From positions 1 through 5,196 of the forward strand of contig DATFRP010000019.1 in the NCBI GenBank assembly GCA_035263125.1: a stretch of DNA of 5,196 bases, in the 5' to 3' direction. This DNA comes from Gp6-AA40 sp035263125. GTDB lineage: Bacteria; Acidobacteriota; Vicinamibacteria; Vicinamibacterales; UBA2999. Below are positions 5,010 through 5,196 of this stretch, piece by piece. Position 1 is the first letter of the stretch. The number at the start of each line of letters is the position of its first letter. The position numbers and the translations under genes are program-made. The notes beneath the pieces were generated by a model. The model worked only from the letters and a program-made list of their open reading frames with translations, was not told the DNA's origin and made no database searches.

Positions 5010-5196
5010 GCACGTTCGTGAGGGCGTGCTGTCGCGCCTATCGGCGCATTGCGCACGCCTTTCCTCACCAGTACCGCGCGATCTGCGGTGATGGACTGGA
5101 GCAACTCGGTGAAGACCTCGTGCCGCGTGTGTGGCAGCAGCAGGGTGTCGTCGGGTTGATTCGGCTGTTTGGGGATCTTGCGTTACGTCTGCCATG
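5006..5196 (+). CDS. Putative ADOP-type ABC transporter permease, N-terminal prefix region (partial)
   Basis: Sixty-three codons are visible from GTG 5006 before the window ends. The sequence has the pattern RAYRRIAHAFPHQYRAICGDGLEQLGED followed by QQQGVVGLIRLFGDLALRLP. This matches, from memory, the N-terminal prefix found ahead of the MacB-like permease core in the acidobacterial duplicated orphan permease (ADOP) family, where the LGED and GxxGLIRLxxDLAxRxP blocks recur and a first membrane helix follows some 20-40 residues later. Such proteins are large inner-membrane permeases (often ~800 residues) with two FtsX-like domains and no ATPase gene beside them. The membrane part lies outside the window, so the call depends on the prefix and on the padR context. 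It overlaps padR by four bases. A free-standing prefix protein is a less likely alternative. Confidence 0.7.
   Translation, partial: MSTFVRACCRAYRRIAHAFPHQYRAICGDGLEQLGEDLVPRVWQQQGVVGLIRLFGDLALRLP

Noticed and set aside
4536..5195. Long minus-strand open frame upstream of vapB, giving an apparent 292-residue protein with VapB at its end
   Set aside because: This part is antisense to padR and the permease start, whose translations match known families. Only the last 72 codons, from ATG 4535, look like protein. The rest is GC-driven open frame.

Overview
The window is GC-rich bacterial chromosomal DNA, with shorter AT-rich patches at promoters. Three features together point to the Acidobacteriota, probably Vicinamibacteria-like soil bacteria: a PadR regulator translationally coupled to the N-terminal region of what looks like an acidobacterial-type (ADOP) ABC permease, a large membrane-anchored PD40/TolB-like propeller protein with a characteristic N-terminal helical domain, and heptad simple repeats between genes. 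This assignment rests on remembered family distribution, not on a search.

Layout from left to right: (1) the 3' end of pdxA (vitamin B6 synthesis) on the + strand, ending at 293. (2) A 335-bp gap between convergent genes, holding a degenerate GTCCTTG-type heptad array, an inverted copy of it, and several hairpins. (3) A 725-codon gene on the - strand (629-2806): cytoplasmic N-terminal domain, one membrane helix, then a PD40 beta-propeller. (4) A 188-bp divergent intergenic region. (5) A secreted trypsin-fold (S1) serine protease on the + strand (2995-3852) with an apparently complete His/Asp/Ser triad. (6) About 270 bp with no convincing intact gene, ending in a short gene remnant on the + strand (4085-4168). 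(7) A broken vapBC toxin-antitoxin pair on the - strand: vapB looks intact (4317-4535), while vapC keeps only its first ~49 family-like codons before the reading frame leaves the PIN fold. (8) A 117-bp divergent promoter region rich in TA steps. (9) padR (4653-5009, GTG start) overlapping by 4 bases the start of the putative ADOP permease, which runs off the right edge.

Functionally there are three themes. pdxA is a housekeeping tail. The propeller protein and the secreted protease are transcribed divergently from a shared region and could be a sensor/effector pair, though nothing in the sequence proves a link. The padR-permease pair is a regulator/transporter operon whose regulator probably represses its own promoter. 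The segment between the protease and padR is a scar: a truncated toxin gene abuts the tail of an unrelated small gene within a few bases, as expected after deletion or recombination, leaving an orphan antitoxin. I found no RNA gene, CRISPR array, insertion sequence or replication origin. No complete new system is evident; the most unusual items are the scarred TA locus, the heptad inverted repeat and the propeller/protease divergon.
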